Source of the DNA: UBA5078 sp040384465
GTDB lineage: Bacteria; Pseudomonadota; Gammaproteobacteria; Pseudomonadales; Pseudohongiellaceae
Direction of reading: 5' to 3'
Assembly: GCA_040384465.1 (NCBI GenBank)
Contig: JAZKJF010000012.1
Span: 1 to 64,000 of the forward strand
Length of the DNA stretch: 64,000 bases
How positions within the stretch are numbered: position 1 is the first letter of the stretch; every line of letters begins with the position of its first letter. Made by a program: the position numbers and the translations under genes. Shown in pieces: positions 16,032 through 24,669 of the stretch. A model generated the notes under the pieces. It was not told the origin of the DNA. It was given only the letters and a program-made list of their open reading frames with translations, and ran no database searches.

Positions 16032-18884
16032 TCAGATCTCTACATCCATGCTGACAGAGAACATACGGCCGTAGGGGTCGTACAGACGAGTCTGCAAGCC
16101 GCCCTGCACGTTCAGGCGCGTAGGCTCCCAGTCAAACACGTTACGAACCGCCAGACTGATGTTGGCAGATTCGCCGAACCCGAACAGACTGTCCATGTTG
16201 TAGCCATAGTTGAAGTCCGCACGGTATCCGCCCTGCACATCGCGGCGTATACCGGCTGTTGTAGCTGGTGGGTTGGCAAGTGTGATCGGGCCAACCAGAC
16301 CGAACTCGACATCGTCCATGTACTTGACCAGAACGCGCGCATTATGGGCGCCCTGCATCCAGCTCAGAGCAAGGTTGAACTTCGTTTCCGGCAGGGGTGG
16401 CGCTTTGCCGGTGTCGCTATTGTTGAAGCCCACCATCACGCGCTCGTTGCCATTGAACTCTGTCAGTTTGTACTCGACAAAGTGTGTGACATCCAACGAC
16501 GCAGAGAAGTCACCCCAGTTCTCGATACTGAAATCGTAGCGAGCCTGCAGGTCAAGAGTGTGCACGTCCATCTGGTCGACGTTCTGGGGTTGACGCAGAA
16601 TTCGCGACGCAACCAGAGTCACCGGATCACGATTGATTGCCGGATTGGGATTGGCATTCACGTAGGCTCTCGCCGCTTCCCAGGTCGCGGAACCAGGAAC
16701 CCGGCTGAAACCTGTAGGGGTCGAACCGATAGCGGCCAATACGTTCAGGAAATCCTGCGTACCGATGTCCTGATTGGTCAGCGTGAAGATTCGGCCAGTG
16801 TATTCAATCTCCTGGTAATCCAGCCCCAGTGTCAAACCGTCCATAGGCTCCCAGGTGAAACCGATGTTCTGCAGCGTAGAACGCTCAACATCCAGATCCG
16901 GGTTGGATGTGGTGCAACCATCGACACCGATGAACGAGGTACCGGTCAACTGGTCAGTACCATCACGGGCGCTGGCGCAGTTGTTGAGGTTGATGGCGCC
17001 GACGTCTGCGGCCAGTGGTGCCAGGAAGCCTTCACCCCAGGATGCTCTCACAGCCAGTGTTGGCAACGCTTCCCAGCGCAGGGCCAGCTTAGGAGTTGTC
17101 GTACGCAGTCCGAGGTCATCAAACTTCTCGTAGCGAGCAGCCGCCTGCAACGACAGCGTCTCCAAGATGGGCGCCTCCAATTCCAGGAAGGTTGCACGGA
17201 CGGTAGACTCGGACACGGCCTGGGTCTGGATTCTGGCCGGGGCGTTGAAGTCCTCACCAATGGTGCGCGCCTTCACGGGGTTGTCGACGAGCTTTTCATC
17301 GCGGATGTGTCCACCGAAAGCCATCTGCACGGCACCGGCAGGCAGATCAAACAATGGGCCTGTGACCACGGAGTCAAACGTCTGGAAGCGAGTCACGTCT
17401 TCGGTAGTGGCCTGCACGGAGAGCCAATCAACCACTGACTGACTGTTGTCTGTCACGCCAGCTTTGTAGAAAGGAGAACGCTTGTCGGAAGACATGAAGG
17501 GGTTGAACCATTCGTTGCCACCGGGCCCACCCTTGCCTTTGAAGGCGGCCTGGATCCGGCTCGCGAACTCTTCATAGGTCTTGTAGCGGAAACGGCGGGT
17601 CTGATAGCTGTAGGACGTCTGGCCAGACCAGTCTCCACCTAGCTCGTATCGGCCAGAGAAGGTGTGTCGGTCCGTAAGGAATGTCGAGTCATCCCACTGT
17701 GAACCTCGCTTCAGATAGCTGGGCTGAGCGGACTGTGAACGACCGTTGAAGGTACGGTAGGCAACCGGATAAACATCTTTGCCAAACGGGTTAGCGGGGT
17801 GCGATGCCGGGATGATCATGGTGGCAGCCCGCGTGGTGTTCATTGGCGAAGTCGCCTCTGTGATGAACACTGACAGCGTGCTGTCCGCTACAACTTGATA
17901 TTCCAGCTCCAGCCAATCGGTGGTCTGATGCGTCACGTTGACATAAGCGCTGTACTGCTCGGAGGGGCGGTTGTACTGAATCCACTGTCCGAAAAAGATG
18001 GCGCAACGCTGGCCATTGGCGAGCTTGACACCGCTCGGGAAACTGTCCCACTGCCCTTTGTCGTTCTGGTCATTGCCAAAGGTGCCGCAAGACGGATCTA
18101 CCAGAGGCGCCGCACTCGTCACGCTGCGGAAGGTGCCGGGAGGACCGTCGGTGAAAATGTCGTTGTCTGCACGCAGATACTTGGGTCGTTCGTCACGGGT
18201 CAGAGGAGTATCTTTCTTGACCTGAAGGGCGCCTACGATATTGAACTTGTCGATCTGTTTGCCGAACAGAATGCTGGCAGAATATTCTTCCATGCCACCA
18301 CCCTCGTCTCGACCATAGGATGAATTCACACGGATGCCGTCGTATTCCTTGATCGGAATGATGTTTACCACACCTGCTACCGCATCGGACCCATAAAGCG
18401 CAGAACCCCCATCGAGTACAATCTCCATGCGGCTGGTGGCAATACTAGGCAGTATGGCACCGACATCGTCTGAGTTCACTGTGCGGTGACCATCGAACAG
18501 CGTCAGTGTACTACTGGTACCAAGGCCGCGCAGGTTGAAACCCGAAGTATTACCGTCCTGGCCTCCGCCTGGTCCGCCAAGCACATTGGACACGGCGTCG
18601 GTGTTGGCTGTGTACACGAGGTCACGCATGAACTGGCCAGTGTTGATAGTGCCCGTATTCATCAGGGCGTCCTGATCAATGGTGTCGACAGGTGACGCAG
18701 TGGCAAAGGCGCTGTTGCGAATATAGGTTCCGGTGACAACAACCTCTTCCACCTCTTCATCCGCTGGTGCAGGGGGAGTGGTCTGGGCGAAAACTGCACC
18801 CGGCAGTGCTGTCGCCAACGCAATCGAGGTATAGAGGAGGGTTTGTTTCAAAAGTATTTTTTTGCAGTGAAGGCTCTCACGCAT
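16032..18884 (-). CDS. TonB-dependent outer-membrane receptor (large)
   Basis: 950 residues. Signal peptide (ALATALPGAVFAQ), TonB box DEEVEEVVVTGTYIR at about residues 42-56, plug at about 60-170 (LRGLGTSSTLTLFDGHRTV, ALYGSDAVAGVVNIIP) and a long barrel ending in MFSVSMDVEI with a terminal hydrophobic strand. The plug is of the RGLG/NLRGLG type found in large receptors for sugars, peptides or other big ligands in polymer-degrading gammaproteobacteria. The ligand is unknown. It is on the same strand as the secreted protein gene at 19043, 158 bp away. Confidence 0.93.
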   Translation of the reverse strand: MRESLHCKKILLKQTLLYTSIALATALPGAVFAQTTPPAPADEEVEEVVVTGTYIRNSAFATASPVDTIDQDALMNTGTINTGQFMRDLVYTANTDAVSNVLGGPGGGQDGNTSGFNLRGLGTSSTLTLFDGHRTVNSDDVGAILPSIATSRMEIVLDGGSALYGSDAVAGVVNIIPIKEYDGIRVNSSYGRDEGGGMEEYSASILFGKQIDKFNIVGALQVKKDTPLTRDERPKYLRADNDIFTDGPPGTFRSVTSAAPLVDPSCGTFGNDQNDKGQWDSFPSGVKLANGQRCAIFFGQWIQYNRPSEQYSAYVNVTHQTTDWLELEYQVVADSTLSVFITEATSPMNTTRAATMIIPASHPANPFGKDVYPVAYRTFNGRSQSAQPSYLKRGSQWDDSTFLTDRHTFSGRYELGGDWSGQTSYSYQTRRFRYKTYEEFASRIQAAFKGKGGPGGNEWFNPFMSSDKRSPFYKAGVTDNSQSVVDWLSVQATTEDVTRFQTFDSVVTGPLFDLPAGAVQMAFGGHIRDEKLVDNPVKARTIGEDFNAPARIQTQAVSESTVRATFLELEAPILETLSLQAAARYEKFDDLGLRTTTPKLALRWEALPTLAVRASWGEGFLAPLAADVGAINLNNCASARDGTDQLTGTSFIGVDGCTTSNPDLDVERSTLQNIGFTWEPMDGLTLGLDYQEIEYTGRIFTLTNQDIGTQDFLNVLAAIGSTPTGFSRVPGSATWEAARAYVNANPNPAINRDPVTLVASRILRQPQNVDQMDVHTLDLQARYDFSIENWGDFSASLDVTHFVEYKLTEFNGNERVMVGFNNSDTGKAPPLPETKFNLALSWMQGAHNARVLVKYMDDVEFGLVGPITLANPPATTAGIRRDVQGGYRADFNYGYNMDSLFGFGESANISLAVRNVFDWEPTRLNVQGGLQTRLYDPYGRMFSVSMDVEI

Positions 18885-19042
18885 AAAGTGTGCTCCGGTT
18901 AGTAGATCGTCTTATTTTTGTAGTTATGTCACGTTACCAACACCGCCCTTGCCTGGCGGCATACGCAACTCATTGGCACCGGCGTGCTTCCCGAAACTCC
19001 AATGGAATTTCGGGGGAGCCGCTGGCATCAATTCATGGCAAG

Positions 19043-20011
19043 TCAGGGCGTGACGTTGACTGTCACATACTGATCGTGGAACAGGCCGCCATCGTCAGCA
19101 CGCGCCCAGAGCACGTAGGTTCCGGGCTCTGCGAACGTGACGTTGACGGAATACATGCCATCCTCAGGCACAGGAGGTGGGGTCCAGAGCGGGCCCCAAG
19201 GGGAATTGGCGGAAGTGCGGGTATCCTCCCAGGGTTTGGGCTGGGGCGGATCGAAGGTCACAGCGCCTTCACCGCGATACACGTTCCAAGACAGAAACAG
19301 ACCATTGGTTTTGCCGACAGTGACGCGTGTCGGCGGGCGCAGGTAGCGCTCCAGCTCGGTCTTCGGCGTGACGGCATTCACTCCGGGCGCACGGGGTTTG
19401 GGCAGCCCGTCATCATCGACATGAGCCTGCAGATTCAGGGATTCGCCCACGCGGATGTTGCGAACCACTTCCTCACCGACCCGGTCACCTTGCACAGTCA
19501 CGAGCGGTGGCAGATTGGAGCGGGATTCGGGGCTGCTCGTGCCGGCCCCAAGAGAACCGGTTTCAGAAGCAATAACGACATTGTCGACCACATAGTCACG
19601 GGCCAGCGTGGCATAGGCCACCTTAGTCACCCCGTTGACCGTCACTGTCCACGCCATTTCCTTGTCGCCCCAGTCGGCAGGCACAGGAACTTCGAAGGTA
19701 AAGCGGTTACGCCGGGGCAGAAAATGCGTAGGCTGGCCTTGATCCTCTGCACCGGGAGTAAAGAAGTTGTTGGCGCCGACGGGAATATCCAGCTCGTCTT
19801 CCCAGTTTTCGTTGTGGTAACCGAAGATGAAGACATAGGAACCGTCTTCCTGTTGCCGCCAGCCCTCGTAGGCAGGCTCAATGAATTGCCCCTTCCGATA
19901 ACTGGGCTCGGCCGCCAGGACCGATTGGCTGAATACCGCAGACAACAGAATCGCTGAGAAGATTTGCTGAATCGCAGACGGCAGTCGAAAAGCCGTGATA
20001 AATGCACGCAT
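19043..20011 (-). CDS. Secreted protein with Ig-like C-terminal fold, unknown
   Basis: 322 residues. A signal peptide (IFSAILLSAVFSQSVLA) precedes a mature part with two beta-rich regions: about residues 45-165 (the motif YEGWRQQEDGSYVFIFGYHNE) and about 230-322, ending in an immunoglobulin-like or cadherin-like strand set (VNVTFAEPGTYVLWARADDGG). No catalytic motif is seen. AGAGG precedes the ATG. It sits upstream of the large TonB receptor on the same strand, so it may be expressed with it and act in the periplasm or at the surface. I do not recognise a named family. Confidence 0.7.
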   Translation of the reverse strand: MRAFITAFRLPSAIQQIFSAILLSAVFSQSVLAAEPSYRKGQFIEPAYEGWRQQEDGSYVFIFGYHNENWEDELDIPVGANNFFTPGAEDQGQPTHFLPRRNRFTFEVPVPADWGDKEMAWTVTVNGVTKVAYATLARDYVVDNVVIASETGSLGAGTSSPESRSNLPPLVTVQGDRVGEEVVRNIRVGESLNLQAHVDDDGLPKPRAPGVNAVTPKTELERYLRPPTRVTVGKTNGLFLSWNVYRGEGAVTFDPPQPKPWEDTRTSANSPWGPLWTPPPVPEDGMYSVNVTFAEPGTYVLWARADDGGLFHDQYVTVNVTP

Positions 20012-20431
20012 TCTGGACCTCTTTTTATTGTTTATTTTTAGTCAACACCATTCATCTACTTGAAGGCTCGTTTGGCCATTGCAAGAATAGACGCCCGCCA
20101 GTGGAGCACTGCACCCGGGGCAGCGTCTCCCGTAATCCAGAATAGTTCTGACGTATTCGTGAAATGCAGAAATTTCATTTTGAGTCAGTCCGGCCTCATT
20201 TGAACCTTCTGACGAATTCCAACAACAGCCCAGCGCAACAGTGGGTGAAATTCGTCAGAGCAGACGGGTTCGCAAACCGCCCGTCCGCCAAGCCAGAATT
20301 CCCTTTACAAGGCAGGTTGCGATCATGCTATAAAAAGCCGCGCTGCCAGCGGAGCTGGTCAGCCAGAGAACGAAGAGAAAGACTGGTATTGGCGCGGGCC
20401 GATGCCGTACCCGGGGGTATTGCGAAAAATC
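20012..20431. other. Intergenic region between divergent genes
   Basis: 420 bases. No gene is supported; short reading frames here lack start signals. It holds the upstream region of the secreted protein gene (minus) and a candidate promoter for the CopC-like gene (plus, separate entry). A weak GC-rich dyad follows the TATAAA at 20329. Confidence 0.5.
20304..20334 (+). promoter_or_regulatory. Candidate promoter of the CopC-like gene
   Basis: TTTACA at 20304-20309 and TATAAA at 20329-20334 are separated by 19 bp, slightly long for sigma-70. It lies about 95 bases before the likely start at 20432. Confidence 0.4.
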
Positions 20432-20953
20432 ATGAAAGGATCAGCGGTGAGAACCACCCTGTTTTACAACCGAATCGGCAGCCGACTCTACGCCCTGTTG
20501 GTCGCGACGATGCTGTGGTTAGCGGTGGCACCGCAAAACAGCTTTGCACAGCATGTGATGGGGCCGCTGGGCAGCCAGAGCACAGTGGTTCTGGAGTCCT
20601 CCCCTGCGGATGACGAAATTCTTCCCGCCGCACCCGCCGATCTGATGCTGCGCTTCAGCGGCTACGTGCGATTGATGAAGTTGACTCTGAAGGCACCCGG
20701 CAACGAACCTGTCGATATCGGCTTCCGCTATCAACCCGAAGCCAGTCGGGTATTTTTCTGGAACCTGCCGGAGCTGCCTGCTGCTGATTATTACGTCGTG
20801 GAATGGGCCGTGCTTGACCCCTCTAATCTGATTGCCAGGGGCTCATTCGGTTTCTCCTTCGGACCCGATGCGCAACCGGCCTCAACACTGATTCCGGTCG
20901 AAGAAGTTCTTAATCCGGTGATCGTGCCAGACTTCCGTCTGATCGATCAGTAA
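20432..20953 (+). CDS. CopC-domain periplasmic protein
   Basis: About 173 residues from the ATG at 20432 (MKGSAVRTT). Signal peptide to about residue 38 (LVATMLWLAVAPQNSFA), then a CopC-like beta sandwich: LESSPADDEILPAAPADLMLRFSGYVRLMKLTL is the classic CopC start, with DYYVVEWAVLDPSNLIARGSFGFSF as the last strands. A His lies two residues after the likely cleavage site, as in copper-binding CopC, but the other copper ligands are not obvious. No copper-resistance genes are adjacent, so a metal role is uncertain. It stands 33 bases before the acyl-CoA synthetase on the same strand. Confidence 0.75.
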   Translation: MKGSAVRTTLFYNRIGSRLYALLVATMLWLAVAPQNSFAQHVMGPLGSQSTVVLESSPADDEILPAAPADLMLRFSGYVRLMKLTLKAPGNEPVDIGFRYQPEASRVFFWNLPELPAADYYVVEWAVLDPSNLIARGSFGFSFGPDAQPASTLIPVEEVLNPVIVPDFRLIDQ

Positions 20954-20986
20954 ACGCTCCCCTCAACCAGTGTATGACCTTTCGCC

Positions 20987-22756
20987 ATGCTGACTGCAGC
21001 AGAGATTGAGCGGGACCTGATCCGCCTCAAGGAAATCGTGATCTGTCACCGGGCGCCGGAAGCGCCGCTGGCTGTCGGCACAGTGGTCATCAATGGCATC
21101 GACACGCCCGTTTTCACCAAGGTGCCAGACAATTTACACAGCGTGTATCGACTCGGCCTGGCCCGCCCCGACCTTCCCTTCCTCATCTATGAGGACGAGC
21201 GCTACAGTTTTGGTGAGACTTACCGCCTCGCCCGCAATCTTGCCACCACATTGATCAACGATTACGGTGTCGTCAAAGGCGATCGTGTCGCCATTTGTTC
21301 ACGCAACAATCCCGAGTGGTGCATCGCGTTCATGGCAATCACGATGAGCGGCGCCATCGTGGTACCCATGAATTCCTGGTGGCAAAGCAATGAGATGCAG
21401 TATGGGCTGGAGGACAGTGGCAGCAAGTTGCTGTTCGCCGATCAGGAGCGCATCGACAGGCTGGCTCCTCGCCTGGATAGCCTGAACATCGCCGTCATCG
21501 CCATCAACCCTTCTGCGGCCTCCCCCTTTCCTGAGTTTCATGCAGTGACCCGCCGTGGCGCTGCAGGACGGCAGGGACTGATAGAAGAGCGAGATATCCT
21601 GCCGGACGACGATGCCTCGATTCTGTACACATCAGGATCCACCGGGCAACCCAAAGGCGTCCTGTCAACACATCGCAACATCATCAATGCCATCTACAGC
21701 TGGATTTTCGTCAAGGAAATCACTGAAATTCTGCGCCCGGAACTGCGCGAAGAGAATCCGCTGTATCAGCCCGGTATTCTGGCGAATGTGCCACTCTTCC
21801 ATGTCACTGGCTCTCATGCCCAGTTTCTGGCCAGCTTCCTTCACCTGCGCAAGTTCGTGATGATCTATAAATGGGACGCAGAGCATGCGCTGACGCTTAT
21901 AGAGAAAGAACGCCTCTCGGTTCTGCATGGCGTACCGACCATGACCTGGGAGGTCATGAATTCACCGAAATTTGCCAGCACCGATTTGAGCAGCCTGCGC
22001 AGCGTACAGAGCGGCGGTGCGCCACGCCCACCCGAACATTTGCTCATGATGCAGAAAAAATTTCCCGAGCAGGCGATTCCCGGGCTCGGCTACGGCTTGA
22101 CTGAAACCAATGCCATCGGTGCAACGATCAGTGGCAAATTCTATCTCTCGAAACCCCAGAGCACCGGGCGGGTCACCCAGCCTGTTACGGCCATTCGTAT
22201 TGTCGATGCGCAGGGTCGCGTGCTCGACAGCGGTCAGCTGGGGGAAATCTGCATCAAAGGCGCTACCGTCATGAAGGGCTACTGGAACAAGCCGGAAGAG
22301 ACTGCCGAGGTGCTCAAGGATGGCTGGTTTCACACCGGAGATCTCGGCTTGTTGGACGAAGACGGTTTTCTGATTATCAAGGATCGTGCGAAGGATATTG
22401 TGATTCGCGGGGGTGAAAATGTCGCCTGCGCTGAAGTCGAGTACGCACTGGCTGAGCACCCACTGGTATGCGAGGCCACTGTGTTCGGTCTGCCGGATGA
22501 ACGTCTGGGAGAGGTCGTGGCGGCAGTGGTCATGATTCAGCCCGACGCCCGGATCAGTGATCCTGAATTGCAGGATTTACTACCAGACCAGCTGCAGGGC
22601 TTTCTGCAAAACCGCCTCGCACAATTCAAGATTCCGAGTCGTATATGGGTACAGAGAACCCAGCTGGAGCGCATTGCCAGCGGCAAGATCGCCAAGAAAC
22701 AGATTCGTCAAACCATCCTCGACAGGCTGGCGGGCTCATCACCCTCGGCGCAATGA
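20987..22756 (+). CDS. AMP-forming acyl-CoA synthetase/ligase
   Basis: 589 residues of the ANL superfamily, which adenylates a carboxylic acid and joins it to coenzyme A. Motifs: the phosphate loop YTSGSTGQPKGV near residue 212, GYGLTETNA near 370, the GDLG and DRAKDIVIRGGENV hinge region near 452-475, and the C-terminal catalytic lysine in ASGKIAKKQIR near 565. The substrate (fatty or aromatic acid) cannot be decided from motifs. Its 3' end overlaps the Smr-domain gene by 18 bases in convergent orientation. Confidence 0.92.
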   Translation: MLTAAEIERDLIRLKEIVICHRAPEAPLAVGTVVINGIDTPVFTKVPDNLHSVYRLGLARPDLPFLIYEDERYSFGETYRLARNLATTLINDYGVVKGDRVAICSRNNPEWCIAFMAITMSGAIVVPMNSWWQSNEMQYGLEDSGSKLLFADQERIDRLAPRLDSLNIAVIAINPSAASPFPEFHAVTRRGAAGRQGLIEERDILPDDDASILYTSGSTGQPKGVLSTHRNIINAIYSWIFVKEITEILRPELREENPLYQPGILANVPLFHVTGSHAQFLASFLHLRKFVMIYKWDAEHALTLIEKERLSVLHGVPTMTWEVMNSPKFASTDLSSLRSVQSGGAPRPPEHLLMMQKKFPEQAIPGLGYGLTETNAIGATISGKFYLSKPQSTGRVTQPVTAIRIVDAQGRVLDSGQLGEICIKGATVMKGYWNKPEETAEVLKDGWFHTGDLGLLDEDGFLIIKDRAKDIVIRGGENVACAEVEYALAEHPLVCEATVFGLPDERLGEVVAAVVMIQPDARISDPELQDLLPDQLQGFLQNRLAQFKIPSRIWVQRTQLERIASGKIAKKQIRQTILDRLAGSSPSAQ

Positions 22757-23089
22757 CACCATGATGGCACCGGTATTGCCGTTCTCGTGATCGAAGGCGA
22801 GAATTTCCCCCGCGTGCAGCAACCAGCTTAATTGCCGCAGCACTTCCTCTCTGATCAACCCGCGCCCTACGACTACCCTGACACCGCGCGCGTGTCCACT
22901 CCTTGCTTCCGCAAGCACCTTCTCCAGTTTGGACAACGCCACTTTGACGGTTTCATGTTGATGAGCGATATCGACATGCAGGACCGAGCCATCGGTTTGC
23001 AGATCGAGCACCGCATCACATTTGAGGCAGCGCGACGCGGCTGATGGCAGCTGCATTCCGCAATCCAGGCACTCTCTGACCACTTTCAT
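22739..23089 (-). CDS. Zinc-ribbon plus Smr-like domain protein
   Basis: 116 residues. The N-terminal zinc ribbon has CLDCGMQL and CLKCDAVL (residues about 7-25). The rest resembles a small MutS-related (Smr) domain: ALSKLEKVLAEARSGHARGVRVVVGRGLIREEVLRQLSWLL, ending GNTGAIMVSLRR, matching the G-x-G-A-x-x-V-x-L pattern of Smr. The usual LDLHG start is altered (LHVDIA), so nuclease activity is doubtful. Likely a nucleic-acid-binding protein. The last 18 bases overlap the acyl-CoA synthetase gene on the other strand. Confidence 0.65.
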   Translation of the reverse strand: MKVVRECLDCGMQLPSAASRCLKCDAVLDLQTDGSVLHVDIAHQHETVKVALSKLEKVLAEARSGHARGVRVVVGRGLIREEVLRQLSWLLHAGEILAFDHENGNTGAIMVSLRRG

Positions 23090-23393
23090 GACGCTTTCTG
23101 CAACCTCTCTACAACCTCTCGATTACGCCCCAAAACCGTGACAATGCCCCATTACGCGGCATCATTTCGGCCTCGAAAAACGGCGATTATGCACCGAAAA
23201 ACAGCCAGAAAAATAATTTTTACGACTATTGCATTCTAAGATTTTATAACCATAATTCGCATCGTAAACGCCCCAGCCGAAACTCTTGACAAAGGCTAAA
23301 GCTCGCATTAGCAATGCCGAAGAAGTAGTTGAGACAAGCTCTGAAATATATTGAAGAAACACTGAAGAAATACCGAAACCAGAGAGCAAGCAC
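23090..23393. other. Intergenic region, AT-rich
   Basis: 304 bases between divergent genes, AT-rich at about 23200-23270. A TTGACA hexamer lies at 23286-23291, but no good -10 follows at 16-18 bp. No gene is supported. Confidence 0.45.
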
Positions 23394-23669
23394 ATGAAAA
23401 GTCATCAATGGGATGATATTGCAGATACATCGAAAGACTTTTTTGATTCCGGCGCTTTCATACCTGAGACAGAAGTGGAAGAGCCTCAGGACAAACACGT
23501 TCACAAGCGCCGTCTGACGGAGCTGCGTCGCAAGACGGAAGAACGTCTGGACTGGAAGCGTATGTACGGTGGCCTGGAGTTGGACGACGACAACGATGAC
23601 GTCAATTTCAAGGACACTTACGAATCTGACGATTTCGACGATTACGACGACGCGTTAGACGACCATTGA
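23394..23669 (+). CDS. Small acidic protein, unknown function
   Basis: 91 residues with no membrane segment. The middle has a basic, helical stretch (KRRLTELRRKTEERLDWKRMYG, about residues 38-58), and the last 30 residues are very acidic (Asp/Glu runs, many Asp-Asp and Asp-Tyr). The basic helix resembles the PA3496-type family in Pseudomonas, a loose match. The ATG at 23394 is preceded by purine-rich sequence. Cytoplasmic, perhaps a nucleic-acid or protein-binding adaptor. The downstream 241 bases before the Anbu gene hold no gene but contain the dyad at 23825. Confidence 0.6.
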   Translation: MKSHQWDDIADTSKDFFDSGAFIPETEVEEPQDKHVHKRRLTELRRKTEERLDWKRMYGGLELDDDNDDVNFKDTYESDDFDDYDDALDDH

Positions 23670-23824
23670 TCCAGGCTCACTGAGAGCCCGCACGGTTTGT
23701 TGCAAAAAATGCAGACAGACCAGGGCTCACTGCCCTCCGAATTTCTGACGACGCCCCGACAAGAAATTGCGCCAAATTATCAAAATCACATGGGCGCAGC
23801 GACGCACAAGAAATGGAAAGATGT

Positions 23825-23843
23825 GTTCACCTTGCGAGTGAAC
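23825..23843. promoter_or_regulatory. Perfect dyad upstream of the Anbu gene
   Basis: GTTCAC, 7 bases, GTGAAC: a perfect 6+6 inverted repeat, 68 bases before the Anbu start. Its size and symmetry suit a dimeric repressor such as a TetR- or GntR-type protein. No regulator gene is adjacent, so this is a candidate site only. Confidence 0.35.
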
Positions 23844-23910
23844 TAGTGTACTGTTCGACCCAACGACTCCTTATTACAGTTCTATTTCAAAGCAACCCGG
23901 TTTCAAAATC

Positions 23911-24669
23911 ATGACGTATTGTGTGGCAATTGCAGTAGATGCAGGCATGGTCTTTTGCTCTGATTCGCGCACCAATGCGGGGATTGATCAGGTCAGCACC
24001 TACGGCAAAATGTACCGCTTCGGCATCGAAGGTCAGCGGCAATTTATCATTCTCACTGCCGGCAACCTTGCGACCACGCAGGCGACCATCGCGCAGGTAA
24101 AACGCGACATCAAAGAGCGCGCCAACGTCAGCCTTCTCACAGTTCCTACGATCAGTGAAGCAGCGGACTATCTGGGTGACGTGAGCCGTGCACAGCAGGA
24201 AAAGCACATCAAGAGCGGGACTACTTTCGAAGCCAGCTTCATCATTGGCGGCCAGATTGCCAACAGCAAACATCGCATCATGCTGGTCTACCCCGAAGGC
24301 AACCACATCACCAGCTCGAAGGACACTCCTTACCTGCAGATTGGCGAGAGCAAGTATGGCAAGCCCATCCTCGACCGCATTCTGACTCCGGATTTGAATC
24401 TGGATACCTGTGCTCTGTGTGCACTGGTATCGATGGATTCCACCATGCGCAGCAATCTCAGCGTGGGTCCGCCCATCGAAACGCTGGTGTACCGCACCGA
24501 CACACTCACCCTCAACGAACCACTGCGCTTCGACGAAGACAGTGAGTTTCTGCGCGAACTCAAGCGCAGTTGGGATCAGCGCCTCAAGGATGCGTTCCGA
24601 CAGATGCCACCGTTTGCATGGGCATCAAGCTGGGATAAATCTTCCGATGGACGAAGCGGATCTTATTGA
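23911..24669 (+). CDS. Anbu, proteasome-homologue peptidase-like protein
   Basis: 252 residues, full length for Anbu (ancestral beta subunit), a bacterial relative of HslV and the 20S proteasome. The N-terminus MTYCVAIAVDAGMVFCSDSRTNAG puts Thr at position 2, the nucleophile if the Met is removed, and the SDSRTN motif is typical. It is in the known neighbourhood of alpha-E, ATP-grasp and transglutaminase genes, together with a zinc metallopeptidase. Substrate unknown; Anbu has been described as forming helical assemblies with little proteolysis shown. The last 86 bases overlap the metallopeptidase gene on the opposite strand. The ribosome-binding site is weak. Confidence 0.92.
   Translation: MTYCVAIAVDAGMVFCSDSRTNAGIDQVSTYGKMYRFGIEGQRQFIILTAGNLATTQATIAQVKRDIKERANVSLLTVPTISEAADYLGDVSRAQQEKHIKSGTTFEASFIIGGQIANSKHRIMLVYPEGNHITSSKDTPYLQIGESKYGKPILDRILTPDLNLDTCALCALVSMDSTMRSNLSVGPPIETLVYRTDTLTLNEPLRFDEDSEFLRELKRSWDQRLKDAFRQMPPFAWASSWDKSSDGRSGSY

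Noticed and set aside
23286..23291. TTGACA as promoter of the acidic protein gene
   Set aside because: No -10 hexamer at 16-18 bp spacing.
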